Shown: positions 24,854-35,207 of the stretch, piece after piece | Layout: the number at the start of each line of letters is the position of its first letter | How positions within the stretch are numbered: the stretch's first letter is position 1 | NCBI RefSeq assembly: GCF_001693385.1 | Contig: NZ_CP016428.1 | Location: forward strand, 1,984,001-2,048,000 | Direction: 5' to 3' | Length of the DNA stretch: 64,000 nt | Origin: Bradyrhizobium icense | GTDB lineage: Bacteria > Pseudomonadota > Alphaproteobacteria > Rhizobiales > Xanthobacteraceae | Notes under the pieces: model-generated | What the model was told of the DNA's origin: nothing | Seen by the model: only the letters and a program-made list of their open reading frames with translations | Databases searched by the model: none | Position numbers and translations under genes: made by a program

Positions 24854-26074
24854 TTAGTTCTTGGGCCAGAACGGCTGTGCCAAGGCCAGTTGCGGCGGAA
24901 ATACGGTGACGGGTACGCCGGATTGCCACTGCACGATGGTCATGCCGGCGCCGACACGACGGCCTTTTTCGTCGAACTTGATCTCGCCGAGCGGATAATA
25001 TTTCGAGCGGCCGCCGTCCATGGAGCGTAACGCGTCGGCGACCGCGACCCGATCGGCCTTGCCGGCCTTCTCGAGCGCGTCCTTGATGATCCACATGTCG
25101 CCATAGGTGGAGATCGCGTTCTGCGTCATCCAGGGTTCTTTGTAGCGGGATTTGAGCTCGGCGATCAGGGCCTCGTGGCCCTTGGCGCCCCAGCTAGCGA
25201 CGCAGGTGAGCACGCCCTGCAGCAATTCCGGGCTGACAGTCTGCAGCATGTCGGGCTCGGCGATGGCGATGCCGAACGAGATGGTCGGGATCTTGCCTTG
25301 TCCCAGGCCAAACTCATTCATCTTCTCGAGCAGCAGCTTTGCGTCGGAAATCACTGTCGGCAGGAAGAACAGCAGGTCGGGCCTGGCGGCTCGGACCTTT
25401 TGAACCAGCGAGGTGGCGTCGGCGAGCGGCGGGGTGAAGGTTTCGTCGACGATCAGTTGCAGGCCGTTCTCGGCAAGCAGGCCGTCCCGCATCGACTTCG
25501 CCGAGGCGACCGATGCCCCGGTGTTGTCGGTGACGATCGCAACGGTCTTTGGCTTCTTGCCGGAAGCGGTTTCGGCAAGCTTCACGATTTGCGGCAGGGC
25601 CTGCTTGGCCTGGGAGCCGGCGGTCGCGGACGTTTGAAAAACGTACTTGAAACCGCGATCGGTGATCAGATCGGAGTAGGAGAGGGTGAGGACCGGCAGA
25701 TTGGCGCGCTCCGTCACCTCGGTGACAGCGAGCGTAAACGAACTCAGATAAGCGCCGCTCGCCGCGACCAGATCTGGCTCCTGCGCGACCATGCGCTGCG
25801 CCGCGTTCTTCGCCTTTTCCGTGGTGTCGCCGGAATCGAGGACGACCAGCTTGAGCTTGGCGCCGCCGAGCGACTTCACGCCGCCCTGTGCGTTGATGTG
25901 ATCCACGGCCATCTCGGCCCCGTGGCGCATCACCAGCCCCGGCCGTGCGTAAAGGCCGGACACCGGCACCAGCAATCCAACTTTCACTTCAGATGGGGCT
26001 TGCGCCCATGCACGGGGCACCATCAATCCGATCGAGGCGCCGGCAAGCAGCGTTCGTCGCGTAATCTTGCTCAT
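24854..26074 (-). CDS. LIV-type ABC transporter substrate-binding protein (copy 1)
   Basis: 406 residues. The N-terminus (SKITRRTLLAGASIGLMVPR) has a twin-arginine-like signal with cleavage near AWA. The mature part is a type I periplasmic binding protein: VKVGLLVPVSGLYARPG, DHINAQGGVKSLGG, and AAQRMVAQEPD. It resembles its upstream neighbour (26116-27375) along its whole length, so the pair arose by tandem duplication. It would feed the LivH/LivMG/LivF transporter. Ligand unknown. Confidence 0.85.
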   Translation of the reverse strand: MSKITRRTLLAGASIGLMVPRAWAQAPSEVKVGLLVPVSGLYARPGLVMRHGAEMAVDHINAQGGVKSLGGAKLKLVVLDSGDTTEKAKNAAQRMVAQEPDLVAASGAYLSSFTLAVTEVTERANLPVLTLSYSDLITDRGFKYVFQTSATAGSQAKQALPQIVKLAETASGKKPKTVAIVTDNTGASVASAKSMRDGLLAENGLQLIVDETFTPPLADATSLVQKVRAARPDLLFFLPTVISDAKLLLEKMNEFGLGQGKIPTISFGIAIAEPDMLQTVSPELLQGVLTCVASWGAKGHEALIAELKSRYKEPWMTQNAISTYGDMWIIKDALEKAGKADRVAVADALRSMDGGRSKYYPLGEIKFDEKGRRVGAGMTIVQWQSGVPVTVFPPQLALAQPFWPKN

Positions 26075-26115
26075 GACAATGACTCCTTGAAAATCTCGAA
26101 AGAGGCTTGTTCAGA

Positions 26116-27375
26116 TCAGGAAGACTTCTTCGGCCAGAAGGGCGCCGCCTGCGCGAGATCAGGCGGATAGACGGTGACGGGAACACCCGACTGCCACTGC
26201 ACGACCACTACGCCGGCGCCAACGCGGCGGCCCTTTTCGTCGAATTTCAGCTGACCGCCGGGGTAGTGTTTCGAGGGGCCGCCATCCATCGTCCGGAACG
26301 CTTCCGCAACTGCACGCCGATCGACCTTGCCGGCCTTTTCGAGCGCCAGCTTCATCAACCACATGTCGCCATAGGTCGAGATGACGTTCTGCGTCATCCA
26401 GGGCTCCTTGTACTTGGCCTTGAGCTCGGCGATCAGGTCCTCATGGCCCTTCGATCCCCAGTTCGCGACAACCGTCATGATGCCCTGGACGACTTCGGGG
26501 CTGACACTTTGCAGCATGTCGGGTTCGGCAATCGTGATCGAGAACGAGACGGTGGGAATCTTGCCCTGGCCCAGCCCGAACTCGTTGATTTTCTCAAGGC
26601 CGAGCTTGGCGTCGGATACCGCATTGGGCATGAAGAGCAGTAGGTCGGGGCGGGCCGACCTGACCTTCTGGATCAGCGGCGTGGCGTCGGAAAGCGGCGG
26701 CGTCCAGACTTCCTCCAGGACCAACTGCAGGCCTTCCTGCGCAAAGATCTTCTCCTTCAGCGCCTTTGCGGTCGCAACCGACGTCGCCGTATTGTCCATT
26801 AGCATTGCCACCGTCTTGGGACGCTTGCCGGAAGCGTTCTCGGCGAGCTTCATCAGCTCGGGCAGGCCGAGTTCCGACTGCCGGCTTGCGGGTGCCGCGG
26901 TCTGGAAGATGTATTTGAAGCCACGCTCGGTAAGCAGGTCCGAATAAGAGAGGGTGAGCATCGGAAGTTCGGCGCGCTCGGTGACCTCGGTGACCGCGAG
27001 CGTGAAGGAGCTGAGATACGACCCGGTCGCGGCGACCAGATCGGTCTCTTGCGCCACCATGCGCTGCGCGGCGTTCTTGGCTTTTTCGGTGGTATCGCCG
27101 CAATCGATCACGACCAGCTTGAGCTTGGCGCCGCCGAGCGACTTGATGCCGCCCTGCGCATTGATGTGCTCGATACCCATCTCTGCGCCCATGCGCATCA
27201 CCTGGCCGGGGCGGGTATAGATGCCGGAAAGCGGCACGATCAGGCCGACCCTGACCTCGGCCGGCGCTTGCGCCCGCGCGATCGTCGATAGTCCCACGGC
27301 GGCCGCGCCGGAAAGCATGGTCCGGCGCGTGAGCGACGTTTTGGCTGCCTTGTTGGCTTCTTTTTGTTGGCTCAT
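26116..27375 (-). CDS. LIV-type ABC transporter substrate-binding protein (copy 2)
   Basis: 419 residues. A longer N-terminus (KTSLTRRTMLSGAAAVG) again has a Tat-like motif. The core parallels copy 1 (VRVGLIVPLSGIYTRPGQVM, EHINAQGGIKSLGG, FQTAAPASRQSELGLPELMK). Differences cluster in the middle and the hinge, so the ligand range may differ. The gap to copy 1 is 41 bases and to livF 33 bases, consistent with one operon. The start follows GGGAGG. Confidence 0.85.
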   Translation of the reverse strand: MSQQKEANKAAKTSLTRRTMLSGAAAVGLSTIARAQAPAEVRVGLIVPLSGIYTRPGQVMRMGAEMGIEHINAQGGIKSLGGAKLKLVVIDCGDTTEKAKNAAQRMVAQETDLVAATGSYLSSFTLAVTEVTERAELPMLTLSYSDLLTERGFKYIFQTAAPASRQSELGLPELMKLAENASGKRPKTVAMLMDNTATSVATAKALKEKIFAQEGLQLVLEEVWTPPLSDATPLIQKVRSARPDLLLFMPNAVSDAKLGLEKINEFGLGQGKIPTVSFSITIAEPDMLQSVSPEVVQGIMTVVANWGSKGHEDLIAELKAKYKEPWMTQNVISTYGDMWLMKLALEKAGKVDRRAVAEAFRTMDGGPSKHYPGGQLKFDEKGRRVGAGVVVVQWQSGVPVTVYPPDLAQAAPFWPKKSS

Positions 27376-27408
27376 TTTTCCTCCCGATTGCTTCTTGGTT
27401 GTTTGTCG

Positions 27409-28102
<694 letters not shown>

Positions 28103-28116
<14 letters not shown>

Positions 28117-29875
28117 GGGCCACCCACTTCTTGCCGAGATAGGCCTCGATGACGCGGCTGTCGCGCGTGACGGCTTCCGGCTCGCCCTCCACGATGACGG
28201 CGCCGTGGTCGAGAACGAGGAAACTGTCGACCAGGCGGACCATCGCCTGCATGGTGTGCTCGATGATCGCGATCGTCATGCCGTCGCGGGCGAGGCGCTG
28301 GATCACCGCCACGACCTCGTTGGCTTCGTCGTGCCCGAGGCCCGCCAGTGTTTCGTCGAGCAGCAGGATGCGAGGTTGCCCGGCGAGCGCGCGGGCCAAT
28401 TCCATCAGCCGCAACTCCTTGGTCGTGAGCTCGCCGGCGATGCGGTCGGCAATATCGGACAGACCGACACGCCCGATCGCCTCGGTCGCCAACTGCCGCG
28501 CTTCGGCGTCCGTTTTCGCACGGACATAGGCGCCCACCACGACATTGTCCGAAATCGACATACGCAAGAACGGGCGCATGATCTGGAAGGTCCGGCCGAT
28601 ACCGGCCTCGCAGAGCTCGTGCGGCTTGTGGCCTGACATGTCGCGCCCGTCGAGGAGAATCTCGCCAGTGCCGGGTCGCAGGAACCCATTCAGCAGGTTG
28701 AAGAGCGTGGTCTTTCCGGCGCCATTCGGACCGATGATTCCAAGGATCTCGTTGCGCCGCAGTTTGAAGCTGACGTTCTGGACGGCTTTCAGCCCGCCAA
28801 AGGACCGCGACAGGTTGCGCACTTCGAGCACCACTTCGCCCGCGCTCTTGGATCGTTCCAGAGCGGACGCATTGGCGATGGCAGGCCGAACTGGCGCGCT
28901 CGGAGCTGCCGCGGCGGGTGAGGTCACCCGCCTTCGCAAGAAATCACGCAGTTTCCAGAACAGTCCCTCCGGCGCGACCAGGATGACGGATATGATCGCA
29001 AGACCGAAGATCACGCCCTGAATGCCGGGAAAGCGCGAGCCTGCTTCGGCGTTGAGGGTTTCGGCAAGCGGGATCAGGATCACGGAGCCGATCACCGGTC
29101 CCCAGACCGTTCCCACCCCACCGAACATGGCGACCGTCAGCGCCTGCGCGGATACCAGCATGCCGAACACCGATTGCGGGGTCACCACCAGCAGCACGAC
29201 GGCGTAGAAGGCGCCGATCGCCCCGGCGATCGCTCCGCTCAGGGTAATCGCGCGCAGCTTCCAGGCCAGCGTGTTGATGCCGGCAGCTTCGGCCGCAGCT
29301 TCGTTCTGCTTGATCGCCAGCAGCGCCATGCCGAACCGCGATTTTTCGATCGCCCGGGTAAGCAGGATCGTCCCGAGCATCATGGCGAGCGCCAGCAAAG
29401 TGTAGAGACGGGGATCCGCAAATTGCATATAGGCGATCGGATTGTCGCGCTTGATCGGTAACGTGACTTCCTGGAAGCCGAGCCATTCGAACACGTAGAG
29501 AATGGCGAGCGGATAGGCCAGCATCGCCAGCGCGAAGTAGTGTCCCGACAGCCGGAACGTCGGAAATCCGATCAGGAATCCGGCGATGCCGCCGAGCATG
29601 GCTGCAATCGGGATCAGCATCCATGGCGAAAGATCGAAATAGATCTGACCGAGCGCGGTGGTGTAGGCGCCAATCCCGAAGAACGCGGCATGGCCGAACG
29701 AGATCAGGCCGGTGTATCCGCTGAGCAGATTCCAGGACAGGCCGAACACCGCCCACACCGGCACCAGTGTCATCACCAGTTGGTAGTACGAATTGGTGAC
29801 GCTCAACGACAGCACGGCATAGAGCGCGGTGAAGATCAGAATGGGGAGGAGCGATCGCAGGTTCTGCATCGTCAC
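28103..29875 (-). CDS. Fused LIV-type permease and ATPase (LivM-LivG)
   Basis: 590 residues, about the sum of LivM and LivG. Residues 1-~315 form a polytopic permease (LSGYTGLISFGHAAFFGIGA motif). A Pro/Ala-rich linker at about 318-345 joins it to an ABC ATPase at 348-590 with Walker A GPNGAGKT at ~380, a LivG-like insertion (FQIMRPFLRMSISDNVVVGA) and Walker B ILLLDETLAGLG. The usual signature LSGGQ is replaced by LTTKELRLME, a variant seen in some LivG proteins. The GTG start overlaps the livH stop (GTGA). Confidence 0.88.
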
Positions 29876-30822
29876 GTCCTCTCGACCATGCGTCCGAAGA
29901 AGCCTTGCGGACGGAAGAAGATGATGAGGAGGAAGACGGCGAAGATCGCCGCGTTCTGCAGTTGTGTCGGCAGCACCAGCGTCGACATCTGCTGCACCAG
30001 GCCGATGGTCATGCCGCCCCAGAAGGCACCGATGATGCTGCCCATGCCGCCGAGCACGACGCCGGCATACATGACGATGACGTATTCGACGCCGACAAAG
30101 GGATGAAATGGATAGTTGGTGGCGAGCAGGCCGCCGGCAATCGCCGTTATGCCGGTGCCGAGCGCGAAGGCAACGCGGTGCGCGCGATCGACGTCGATCC
30201 CCATATAGGTTGCCGCTATCGGATTGTCGGCTGCGGCCCGCAGCGACTTTCCGAGCCGCGATCGCGTAATCAACAGGGTCAGCAGTATCATCGTTACCAG
30301 GGAAACCACGGCGTCGATGCCGCGCGCCTTGTTGACGAAGACGCTGACGTCATGGAACAGCGGTCCGAGCTCCCAGGCCGAGCTCGACAGCGGCGTGCGG
30401 ATCGACGCCAGCACCGAGCCGAACACGATCAGACCGCCGTTCTGCAGGATCAGCGCGATGCCGAGCGTCAGAATGAGCTGGGCATAGTGACCTTCACCCT
30501 CGAGGGAGGTGGTGCGCGTGCCTGATACACGCGAGATCAGGGCGAGATGGATCGCGTAACCGAACACCGCGAGCACTGGACCGGCGAGGAGAATCGCCAC
30601 GAACGGCCCAAAGGTGTTGCCGAAGGTGGCCTGCACGCCGAGCGCGGTGAAGAAATAGAACGCCGCATACATGCCCAGCATCATGAAGTCGCCCTGGGCG
30701 AAGTTGATGACCCGCATGACCCCGAAAATCAGGCCAAGCCCGACACACATCAGGCCATAGACCGCACCGATCAGAAGTCCGGCGGTCAAGGCCTGCAGAA
30801 AGCCTTCGAGTGCTGCGGTCAC
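29872..30822 (-). CDS. livH: LIV-type ABC transporter permease (LivH-like)
   Basis: 316 residues with about eight membrane helices. Family motifs: GLLIGAVYGLMCVGLGLIFG and MRVINFAQGDFMMLGMYAA at the N-terminus, then ADNPIAATYMGIDVDRAHR (the cytoplasmic coupling loop) and GVVLGGMGSIIGAFWGG. It starts with GTG at 30822. It forms the inner-membrane channel with the LivM half of the fusion. It overlaps that gene by four bases. Confidence 0.88.
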   Translation of the reverse strand: MTAALEGFLQALTAGLLIGAVYGLMCVGLGLIFGVMRVINFAQGDFMMLGMYAAFYFFTALGVQATFGNTFGPFVAILLAGPVLAVFGYAIHLALISRVSGTRTTSLEGEGHYAQLILTLGIALILQNGGLIVFGSVLASIRTPLSSSAWELGPLFHDVSVFVNKARGIDAVVSLVTMILLTLLITRSRLGKSLRAAADNPIAATYMGIDVDRAHRVAFALGTGITAIAGGLLATNYPFHPFVGVEYVIVMYAGVVLGGMGSIIGAFWGGMTIGLVQQMSTLVLPTQLQNAAIFAVFLLIIFFRPQGFFGRMVERT

Positions 30823-30926
30823 CGCTCACCTCGCATCGCGCGGGAGTGCGTGGGCCCTGGGATTGCTGCCGGCATTATCGGCTCTGGTTTGTTCATCGCG
30901 TCCCCCAATTTTGTTGTTCTCAATCG

Positions 30927-32324
30927 TCATGATGCTGGCCGGAGCAGCCGCTCCGCTGGTTCAGGCCGGCACTGCTTGGCGATGACGCCACTGTCCGGGA
31001 GCCGTTCGCAGCCGTTGACAAGCTCTTCCAGACCGCGTGCGCGATTGCCGCCGATGGCGTCGGTGGCGGCCTGCCGAAAGCGGGTGCGGATTTCCTGCGG
31101 CGTGGCCGCTATGACATTGTCGAGACGTTGCCGGATCGTCTTTCCATTACGCAGGCTGATCGAGATTTCGGCGCCCTGCTGCGCCGGAAAGGCGGCAGTG
31201 AATGCGGAATCGCATTGCAGATCGGTTCGCTCGACGAGACTCAGGATGCTGGGATCGTTGATCTCTGCGTAATTGTCCTCTTCGATGGCACCGCGGGCAA
31301 GGACGGCGGCGACGCTGAAGGGAATGCTCATCTTGGCTTGCAGCGCATTCCGGTAAGGCCCCACGGAATCGCAGCCGGGATAGCGCGCCGCCGCTTCGGG
31401 AACGAGGATCGAAACGGCGTCGATCTCTTCCGGATTCTTGAGCTCACGAGCCGCCTGCAATGCGGCCTGCGCGGCGGTTTGCGCAAAATTGCAGGCGGGA
31501 GCCGGCTTGTTGTAGACGGCCATGATTTCCGGCTCCGAGCCTGCAAACAACCGGATGCCGGCAGGCGCGCCCTGGCGCCGGTAGGCCGCAAACAATCCGG
31601 CTTCGCCTTCGAGGATGGTTTCCGAGGCACAGGCTCCGGCTTCCGCCAGTTCGATCGCCGCGATGGCGTTGCGGGCGGCAAAACCCGGATGGAAATACAT
31701 CTCCGAACCGCCGGCATGCGGCCATTCGTTCAGGCCGCACGATGTATTGGCGGCAATCGAAACCGCGCTTGTCGCCGCATCTTCGGTGAGGCTGAGTGCG
31801 CGGCTTCCTGCGAGGGCTGCTCCTAGCGGTGCGACACGACCTGTCGGCCGATAGAGGCGTGCCAGGTCGGCATTGAAGAGGGTTCGCCCGATCTGCGCGC
31901 CGGCCTCATAGCCGACGATCGCAGCGGCGAGCAGGGTGGCGCCAGACAGCGGCGTTCGTTCCGACAGAGCGAGCAGCGTCGGCCAGATCACAACGCCATG
32001 GTGGCAGATGCTGGCGGCGTGCATGTCTTCGCGCACCAGCCCGTGGCCGAGCGTCGCGTTGGCGAAGGCCGCGTCGCCTGGCGTCGCAAGCTTGCTTGTC
32101 CCGATGACGGTTGCGCCATTCTCGGTGTGGCGTGCGATGCCGATCGCCTGACGGCTCCACGGATGATGACGTGCCTCGAAGGCGCAGGAGAGAAAGTCCA
32201 GAAGGCAAATCTTGGTTTTGGCGATGACGCTTTCGTCAAATCGGCCGGGATCGACGGCGAGCGAAGCGCGGGCCAGTTGCCGCGCCAGAGGCGTCTCGTT
32301 CGATCCGCTCGACTCGATTGTCAT
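30927..32324 (-). CDS. MmgE/PrpD family protein (copy 1)
   Basis: 465 residues from the Met at 32324, chosen because GAGGAACG precedes it and it leaves 32 bases to the upstream gene. Family features: KTKICLLDFLSCAFEA near 40, then FANATLGHGLVREDMH and RPTGRVAPLGAALA. The family includes 2-methylcitrate dehydratase, cis-aconitate decarboxylase and related carboxylate lyases. No prpB or prpC neighbours exist, so 2-methylcitrate is not implied. A distant paralogue is on the other arm (33434). Confidence 0.82.
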   Translation of the reverse strand: MTIESSGSNETPLARQLARASLAVDPGRFDESVIAKTKICLLDFLSCAFEARHHPWSRQAIGIARHTENGATVIGTSKLATPGDAAFANATLGHGLVREDMHAASICHHGVVIWPTLLALSERTPLSGATLLAAAIVGYEAGAQIGRTLFNADLARLYRPTGRVAPLGAALAGSRALSLTEDAATSAVSIAANTSCGLNEWPHAGGSEMYFHPGFAARNAIAAIELAEAGACASETILEGEAGLFAAYRRQGAPAGIRLFAGSEPEIMAVYNKPAPACNFAQTAAQAALQAARELKNPEEIDAVSILVPEAAARYPGCDSVGPYRNALQAKMSIPFSVAAVLARGAIEEDNYAEINDPSILSLVERTDLQCDSAFTAAFPAQQGAEISISLRNGKTIRQRLDNVIAATPQEIRTRFRQAATDAIGGNRARGLEELVNGCERLPDSGVIAKQCRPEPAERLLRPAS

Positions 32325-32356
32325 CGCAATCGTTCCTCGCCCGGCCTTTCCGGATG

Positions 32357-33250
32357 CTAGCCGCGCATTTCCACACCGGCCCACTCTTCAAGGACCTTTG
32401 CGATCGACGTGAAGTCGGACGACGCGCCATACTTGGCGTTGGTGATGGCAAGCATCTGCCGAACCACGGACCCGCAGACCATCGGCACGCCCATGGCCTC
32501 GGCTTCGTCGATGCAGAGCCGCACGTCCTTGTAGGAAAGGCCGGTAGTGAAGCCGAAGTCGAACGTGCCGGGGAGCACGGCGCGCGGGAACTTGTCTTCG
32601 GATGCGCTGTTGCGGCCGCTGCTGGCGTTGATGATGTCGATCAGCACCTTGGCGTCGACGCCGCCCTTGACGCCCATCGCGACCGCTTCCGACGTGATCA
32701 CCAGGGCGGCTGCCGCCATCAGATTGTTGGCGAGCTTTGCGGTCTGCGCCGTGCCCGGCTTGTCGCCGGTATAAAACAGCTTTCCGAAGTGTTTCAGGAT
32801 CGGCTGCACCGTCTCATAGGTGTCCTTGGGGCATGACACCATGACCGCCAGGGTGCCGTTCACCGCGCCCTTGATGCCACCGCTGACCGGAGCATCCACC
32901 AGCGTCAGGTTTCTGGATTTGAACCCTTCTGCAATCAGCTTGGCGGCGCCGGGGCCGCTGGTGGACAGGTCGATCACGATGCTGGCGCGGTTTCCCGCAA
33001 TGATTCCGTCAGGCCCCAGCGCGACGGCCTTGACGATGTCGGGGGTCGGCAGGCTGGCCAGGACAATATCCGCCGACGAGGCGACCTCGGCGGGCGACTT
33101 TGCGAGACGCGCGCCGCGCGCGACGAGCGGCTTGGTGGCCTCGCCCTGCGTATCGTAGACGCACAGGGCGTAGCCGGCATCCATCAGCCGTCCGGCCATC
33201 GGCCCGCCCATGCGGCCCGTCCCCACGAAGCCGATCGTCTCTCCCGCCAT
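32357..33250 (-). CDS. 3-hydroxyisobutyrate dehydrogenase family oxidoreductase
   Basis: 297 residues. Rossmann motif GFVGTGRMGGPMA at 7-19, substrate motif DAPVSGGIKGA at 119-129, and catalytic K172 in GTAQTAKLANN. Members oxidise beta-hydroxyacids such as 3-hydroxyisobutyrate, tartronate semialdehyde or glycerate with NAD(P). It is first in the leftward arm, and 183 bases separate it from the divergent rightward arm. The exact hydroxyacid is unknown, but its pairing with MmgE/PrpD proteins suggests a hydroxy-carboxylate intermediate. Confidence 0.85.
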   Translation of the reverse strand: MAGETIGFVGTGRMGGPMAGRLMDAGYALCVYDTQGEATKPLVARGARLAKSPAEVASSADIVLASLPTPDIVKAVALGPDGIIAGNRASIVIDLSTSGPGAAKLIAEGFKSRNLTLVDAPVSGGIKGAVNGTLAVMVSCPKDTYETVQPILKHFGKLFYTGDKPGTAQTAKLANNLMAAAALVITSEAVAMGVKGGVDAKVLIDIINASSGRNSASEDKFPRAVLPGTFDFGFTTGLSYKDVRLCIDEAEAMGVPMVCGSVVRQMLAITNAKYGASSDFTSIAKVLEEWAGVEMRG

Positions 33251-33340
33251 CGTCTCACTCCCTGTCGCACCGCCGGAGGCGGGCGTTCATTGTTCTTGTT
33301 GCGGCAGGGTTCGCCGGCCGCGTTTCGTAGAATGTCCAGA

Positions 33341-33359
33341 TTGTCAGTCAATCTGTCAA
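33341..33359. promoter_or_regulatory. Imperfect palindrome in the divergent promoter region
   Basis: TTGTCAGTCAATCTGTCAA lies midway between the two divergent arms of the catabolic cluster. The half-sites TTGTCAG and CTGTCAA are inverted with one mismatch across a 5-base centre. It is a candidate operator for the cluster's GntR/FCD regulator; assignment is inference. Confidence 0.35.
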
Positions 33360-33433
33360 GCATAAGATTCTTGTCGACACGCCGCCGTGCGCCGGAATAG
33401 GGTCGGAAAAACAAGGTCCGAGGGATTCGCTCC

Positions 33434-34777
33434 GTGCGGCAAGATGAAGCGCAAGGCGTCAGCACAACGCTCGCCGATTTCGTTGCCGGTATCGCGTGGA
33501 CGGATGTCGCGGCGCAAAGTCACGAGGCAAAACGCTCGATCCTCAATTTCTTCGCGACCGCGCTGGGCTCGGCGAATGACCCTGCCGTTACCGGCGCGTT
33601 GCGGACGCTATTGCCGTTCAGCGGCGCTGCGACATCCACGGTCATCGGTCGTGCGGAACGGCTCGATGCGATGGGGGCAGCGTTCGTCAACGCCATTTCG
33701 GCCAATCTGCTCGATTTCGACGATACCCATCTCGATACGATCATTCACCCAGCGGCGCCGGTCGCGGCACCCGTGCTGGCGTTGGCGCAAGCGCGAGGGT
33801 TCTCTGGGCAAGCCGTTCTCAACGCATTCATTCTCGGCGTGGAAGTCGAATGCCGCGTCGGCAACGCGGTATCGCCGGGACATTATTCGCGGGGCTGGCA
33901 TATCACCTCGACCTGCGGGGTGTTTGGCGCCGCCGCTGCTTGTGGCTGGTTGCTCGGGCTTTCCTCTGGCCAGATTGCGCACGCGATCGGAATTGCGGCC
34001 AGTCAGTCCGCGGGGATCGTCGAAAATCTTCCGACCGCGGCCAAGAATGTCAGCGTCGGCAATGCGGCGCGCAACGGCCTGTTCGCGGCGTTGCTCGCGG
34101 CCGAAGGCTATTCCGCATCGCCACGGGCTATTGAAGGGCCGCTCGGCTGGGCTCGCGCCATGGGAGACGAACCCGATGTTGGGCGTCTGACGGGCGGTCT
34201 CGGCAAGACTTGGGAGATCGCGAAGAACACTTACAAGCCCTATCCGGCGGGCATCGTGTTCCACGCCGTGATCGACGCGTGCTTCAAGTTGCGGACAAAG
34301 CTGAACCGGCGTGTCGATGATATCGCCTTCATCACGGTGCAGGGCTCTGCGCTCCTGCTGGCGCGCGGCGACCGCCCGGTTCGCAACGAGCGCGATGCAC
34401 GGGTCAGCATTCATCATTGCGCCGCCTGCGCGCTGCTGCTGGGTACCGCGGGTGTCGCCGAATTCTCGGACGCGGTCGTGTTTCGGTCCGACATCGTGGC
34501 CTTGCGTCAGAAGGTGGCGGCGGTGCTTGACGCTTCGCTTCCGGATGGCGCCGCGCGCGTCACTGTCCAACTGACGTCTGGTGAGACGTTCAGCGAGGTC
34601 GTGATGGCTGCAAAGGGCAGTCTTGCCCAACCGTTATCTGATGGCGATATCGAAGCGAAATTGCACGATTGCGCGCGGCTGGGCGGAAGCGATTGGGATA
34701 TCGATCGCATCATCGACGACGTTTGGCGTCTCGACACGCTTGCTGACGTTTCGAGCCTGATGAGGGCGCATGCCTGA
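33434..34777 (+). CDS. MmgE/PrpD family protein (copy 2)
   Basis: 447 residues, GTG start at 33434. Features: HEAKRSILNFFATALGSAND, then FVNAISANLLDFDDTHLDT (lid with conserved Asp pair), SRGWHITSTCGVFGAAAA and KPYPAGIVFHAVIDA. It is closer to the canonical family pattern (DFDDTH, HxT, KPYP) than copy 1. It heads the rightward arm with the CMD and metallohydrolase genes. The enzyme is probably a dehydratase, decarboxylase or isomerase of a polycarboxylate. Confidence 0.85.
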   Translation: MRQDEAQGVSTTLADFVAGIAWTDVAAQSHEAKRSILNFFATALGSANDPAVTGALRTLLPFSGAATSTVIGRAERLDAMGAAFVNAISANLLDFDDTHLDTIIHPAAPVAAPVLALAQARGFSGQAVLNAFILGVEVECRVGNAVSPGHYSRGWHITSTCGVFGAAAACGWLLGLSSGQIAHAIGIAASQSAGIVENLPTAAKNVSVGNAARNGLFAALLAAEGYSASPRAIEGPLGWARAMGDEPDVGRLTGGLGKTWEIAKNTYKPYPAGIVFHAVIDACFKLRTKLNRRVDDIAFITVQGSALLLARGDRPVRNERDARVSIHHCAACALLLGTAGVAEFSDAVVFRSDIVALRQKVAAVLDASLPDGAARVTVQLTSGETFSEVVMAAKGSLAQPLSDGDIEAKLHDCARLGGSDWDIDRIIDDVWRLDTLADVSSLMRAHA

Positions 34778-34821
34778 GCGGGCGGCTTGAAAAAACAGTA
34801 CTCAAACAATGGAAGGAACCG

Positions 34822-35205
34822 ATGATGACCGAGTTGTTCGAAAAGGGATTGAAGGTCCGCAAGGAAGTGCTCGGCGAAGAGTACGTCAACAAATCCATCG
34901 CAGGCGCGGACGAATTCACCCGGACGATGGCGGAGTGGTCGACCGAATTTTGCTGGGGGGCGTTGTGGACTCGGCCAGGACTCGACCGCCGCACCCGCAG
35001 CATCGTCAATCTGGCGATGTTGGGTGCGCTGAACAGGCCCCACGAACTGAAGCTGCATGTCAAGGGGGCGCTGAAGAACGGGCTCACCAAGGATGAGATC
35101 AAGGAGATTCTGCTTCAGGTCGCCGTGTATTGCGGCATTCCCTCAGGGATAGATGCGTTCCGAAACGCGCGCGAGGCGTTCAACGAAGTTGAAACGAAGC
35201 CCTGA
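34822..35205 (+). CDS. Carboxymuconolactone decarboxylase family protein (second copy)
   Basis: 127 residues, same architecture as the copy at 24451. Shared blocks are FCWGALWTRPGLDRRTRS, NLAMLGALNRPHELKLHVKG and QVAVYCGIPSGIDAFRNARE. The start follows GGAAGGAACCG. The two copies sit on opposite arms of the cluster and are likely paralogues with the same or successive steps. The next gene begins two bases after its stop. Confidence 0.83.
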   Translation: MMTELFEKGLKVRKEVLGEEYVNKSIAGADEFTRTMAEWSTEFCWGALWTRPGLDRRTRSIVNLAMLGALNRPHELKLHVKGALKNGLTKDEIKEILLQVAVYCGIPSGIDAFRNAREAFNEVETKP

Positions 35206-35207
35206 TC

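Noticed and set aside
21618..26643. Long rightward frames opposite the leftward catabolic genes
   Set aside because: They mirror the TctC-type, SDR and binding-protein genes, which have clear domains; the opposite frames have none.
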